Of a stretch of 64,000 nucleotides of DNA, positions 62,133 to 64,000 are shown piece after piece. Position numbers and translations under genes: made by a program. Source of the stretch: Gemmatimonadota bacterium (lineage in GTDB: Bacteria > Gemmatimonadota > Gemmatimonadetes > Longimicrobiales > Gaopeijiaceae); the NCBI GenBank assembly GCA_028875075.1, contig JAPPGF010000008.1:124001-188000 (forward strand). Reading direction: 5' to 3'. Positions within the stretch are counted from its first letter, which is position 1. Each line of letters starts with the position of its first letter. The notes under the pieces were generated by a model. That model was not told the DNA's origin. It ran no database searches and worked only from the letters and a program-made list of their open reading frames with translations.

Positions 62133-63098
62133 TTAGTTCTGGACGTGCCGGACGAATCCGCGCACCGGGTAGACCACCTGACTCACGCGGAGGGTCCCTG
62201 CTACTTCGAAGAGCGCTTCAATGGGCAGACGCGGCTCGGTTCCAGTGCCTGTTTCGATCTGCGCGGTTTGCCGCTCGAGTTCGACCGCCATCTCCCCGTC
62301 ACCGGCGATGATGCGCCATCGCGCGGGAACGTCACGGCGCGCAGGCTCGAAGGCACGCATTTCGATCCACGACACGTTGACGTCGCGCCACGGGATCTCA
62401 CGCCCGTCCTCGAGCCTGGCCCACGCCTCGTAATGGATGCTCTCCGGCGCCACCGTTGCCCCGGCACTTGTGAGCACCACCTGCACGGAGTCCCCGGAGA
62501 CCAGGAACATCCAATCCCCCGGAGGAAGCCGCTCGCCGCGGTGCGCGCGCGTGAGATCGAGCACCAGTCCGGGCATGCGCCGCTCAGCGAGCACCGTGGC
62601 CCCCTCGGCTACCAGGAACGTTCCGCCTCGCGAGTTGCTCCACTGCGCAAGCGTAGCTCCGAGCACGACCTCAAGCTGGCGTGGGCCGTCCGCGAACACG
62701 AGTCCCCGGAGCACGTCCCCGCCCCCTACGATGAGCCGAAGCTGCCTACGTGGCTGCAGTCGCCAGGGCACTCGCGTGGGCTCCGTCCGCCATCGCTCTT
62801 CCAGGAACAACTCCCACCTACCGCCACGCCCAAGCCAGCCGCGCGCCTGACGGTCCACTCCATTCGTCCTCTCATGGGCGGTGAAGAGCCAGGGCACGGT
62901 GACCGTGCTGTCGCCAGCCGGGGCGAGAAAGACCACCCCCCGCTCGAACAACCGACCGGTGAAGTCGCTAGGCGAGACGGCCTCTACGGCATTCGCGCCC
63001 GGCGCTCCCGCTTGAGGCGTATCCGCGCGGCACGCCGACAGCCAAGAGGCGAGCGCGAGAGCTACAGGAATGGATGCTGTGAACCGTGTTCTGAACAT
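62133..63098 (-). CDS. Putative lipoprotein of unknown function
   Basis: 321 residues. A type II signal peptide, ASIPVALALASWLSAC, ends at the lipobox LSAC (Cys23). The mature part is beta-rich with repeated Trp/Arg segments: RGWLGRGGRWELFLEERWR, LRLIVGGGDVLRGLVFADG and IHYEAWARLEDGREIPW. I recognise no family. It is likely anchored in the outer membrane or periplasmic face, transcribed with DUF445. Confidence 0.75.
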   Translation of the reverse strand: MFRTRFTASIPVALALASWLSACRADTPQAGAPGANAVEAVSPSDFTGRLFERGVVFLAPAGDSTVTVPWLFTAHERTNGVDRQARGWLGRGGRWELFLEERWRTEPTRVPWRLQPRRQLRLIVGGGDVLRGLVFADGPRQLEVVLGATLAQWSNSRGGTFLVAEGATVLAERRMPGLVLDLTRAHRGERLPPGDWMFLVSGDSVQVVLTSAGATVAPESIHYEAWARLEDGREIPWRDVNVSWIEMRAFEPARRDVPARWRIIAGDGEMAVELERQTAQIETGTGTEPRLPIEALFEVAGTLRVSQVVYPVRGFVRHVQN

Positions 63099-63487
63099 GG
63101 TCAGAGCAACCTAGCAAATGGCGGAGCATCTCGTGAGGCAAAGTGCTCAGGATGAGTTTGGCCGGACCGCGCCTGAGCCTGCCGGCTCGGGGATCTCTGC
63201 TACATGGCTCCAACCGACATTTCCAGCGTCGCCTCGCCCGTATGAAGTTGGTCGGAACGAGGCTGAAGAAGATCACAAGCAAGCCCGGGCGGGCGCATGG
63301 AAGCGCTGTTCTTACCGATGGTCCGTCCCCGACCGTGTCCTGTGCCTGCCTATCCCACCCGTGCTGTATTCGACGCGGCCGGTGCGGGCCGCGGGCGCTG
63401 CCAAGAGCAGCCCGTGACGATACCGGGCGGAGGTGGAGAGGAAGAAGCCGTCACCGTGGCTGGCGAAGGCAGGACAGAGCCGGGCAG
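63099..63487. other. 389-bp intergenic stretch
   Basis: I see no gene, hairpin or promoter I can support. The plus-strand frames here have no motifs. It should hold the promoter of the lipoprotein gene at its left end, reading left. Confidence 0.35.
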
Positions 63488-63910
63488 CTAGCCACTCGAA
63501 GTTGTGAGCCGCGGTGGCCGTGTCGCATCCAGAATCTGCGTAGGCTCGGCGGCAAGCTCCGAGTCGAGCGCCTGAAGGAAGCGGCCGAGCCGGCGAGCGT
63601 TTGTCCCGAACCCGATCACTGACTTGAGGGCTGATCGGAGGTCCACCCGGGTCAGGCCGTAGTGGTCGAGGCCGATCCGGATCCGGACCTCCGATGGGCG
63701 GCCCCAGATCGCGCTTGTCACCTCGGCCAGGATGGTCCCCTTCTCGTCATCGGAGTGGAGCACCCGCCACCTGGGCAGTCTACCCCCGGCTAAACTGAGA
63801 GAAACAGTCCATACGCGGTCAAACGAAATAGCGTACGTTCGACCGCGAAGGCGGGGGTCGGTCGCCGTAGGATGCGTCTCCGCTCTGCTCCAGACGCGGC
63901 CATCGCTCAT
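63488..63910 (-). CDS. DUF1499-family protein
   Basis: 140 residues from ATG 63910. The DUF1499 pattern is clear: SFDRVWTVSLSLAG, WRVLHSDDEKGTILAEV, SEVRIRIGLDHYGLTRVDLRSA and FGTNARRLGRFLQALDSEL, an alpha/beta domain of unknown function. No signal peptide is present. A second frame on the same strand overlaps its start and runs to the window end, so an unseen upstream gene may overlap it. Confidence 0.78.
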   Translation of the reverse strand: MSDGRVWSRAETHPTATDPRLRGRTYAISFDRVWTVSLSLAGGRLPRWRVLHSDDEKGTILAEVTSAIWGRPSEVRIRIGLDHYGLTRVDLRSALKSVIGFGTNARRLGRFLQALDSELAAEPTQILDATRPPRLTTSSG

Positions 63911-64000
63911 GGACCAATACGGTAACGACGGACACGTTCGCGCGCACTACCGGCTTGGTCGGCTCGACCAGCACGAGGGCTTCGTGAAACAAGGAGCATC

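Noticed and set aside
63819-64000. Minus-strand frame open to the window end, overlapping the DUF1499 start
   Set aside because: Only about 59 codons are visible with no recognisable motif; it cannot be judged without the next sequence.

Overview
The window is a GC-rich, gene-dense bacterial chromosome segment with about 63 coding genes, one clear pseudogene, and no rRNA, tRNA, CRISPR or intact mobile element that I can see. The gene content (paired secreted M28 peptidases, a DUF2723 membrane protein, a gliding-type ABC operon with DUF4340, a small Cys-rich protein beside pgeF, CtaA plus DUF420) and the frequent GTG/TTG starts suggest a Gemmatimonadota-like diderm. That is an inference from content, not from a marker gene.

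Region 1 (13-11403) is an unusual set of riboflavin- and pterin-enzyme relatives. A plus-strand run holds a zinc-less MDR dehydrogenase, a PTPS-fold protein that has lost metal and catalytic residues, a GT4 glycosyltransferase, a methyltransferase and a flippase-like membrane protein. A facing minus-strand run holds a sulfatase/LtaS-like enzyme, cytochrome b561, an FkbM methyltransferase, a creatininase-family hydrolase and a reductase-only RibD. A degenerate-RibB/RibA fusion and a second methyltransferase diverge from the sulfatase. I read it as a probable pathway for a modified, glycosylated and perhaps membrane-exported pyrimidine or pterin compound.

Region 2 (11569-18123) is housekeeping: ssb, a decayed crotonase gene, recF-dciA-gyrB and glnA, with structured or G-rich DNA on both sides of glnA. 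Region 3 (18459-29745) has an addAB-type recombination nuclease operon with a coupled small membrane protein, a secreted M28 peptidase and a DUF2723 protein. Region 4 (29867-39861) has a lone trpE, an M20 peptidase, the four-gene gliding-type ABC operon, small envelope or stress proteins and an ECF sigma factor.

Region 5 (39862-52894) begins with a regulatory region carrying a perfect 25-bp palindrome. It continues with a V4R-like sensor, a Bcp peroxiredoxin, a CoA-binding protein, the heme A synthase/DUF420 pair, a patatin, a DEDDh exonuclease, pgeF with its small partner, a hydrolase with an unknown coupled protein, the second M28 peptidase, a cytochrome c'-type protein and a glutamine amidotransferase. 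Region 6 (53387-55643) is a second pterin operon: a mammalian-type PTPS, folE, an SDR and a QueD-type PTPS. It resembles tetrahydrobiopterin-type plus 7-deazapurine chemistry. Region 7 (55675-63910) has a Trm112-like protein, TPR, OsmC, acyl-CoA synthetase, CutA, TerB, a 49-residue membrane protein, DUF445, a lipoprotein and a DUF1499 protein.

The most interesting item is region 1, together with three PTPS-fold paralogues of different active-site type within 54 kb.
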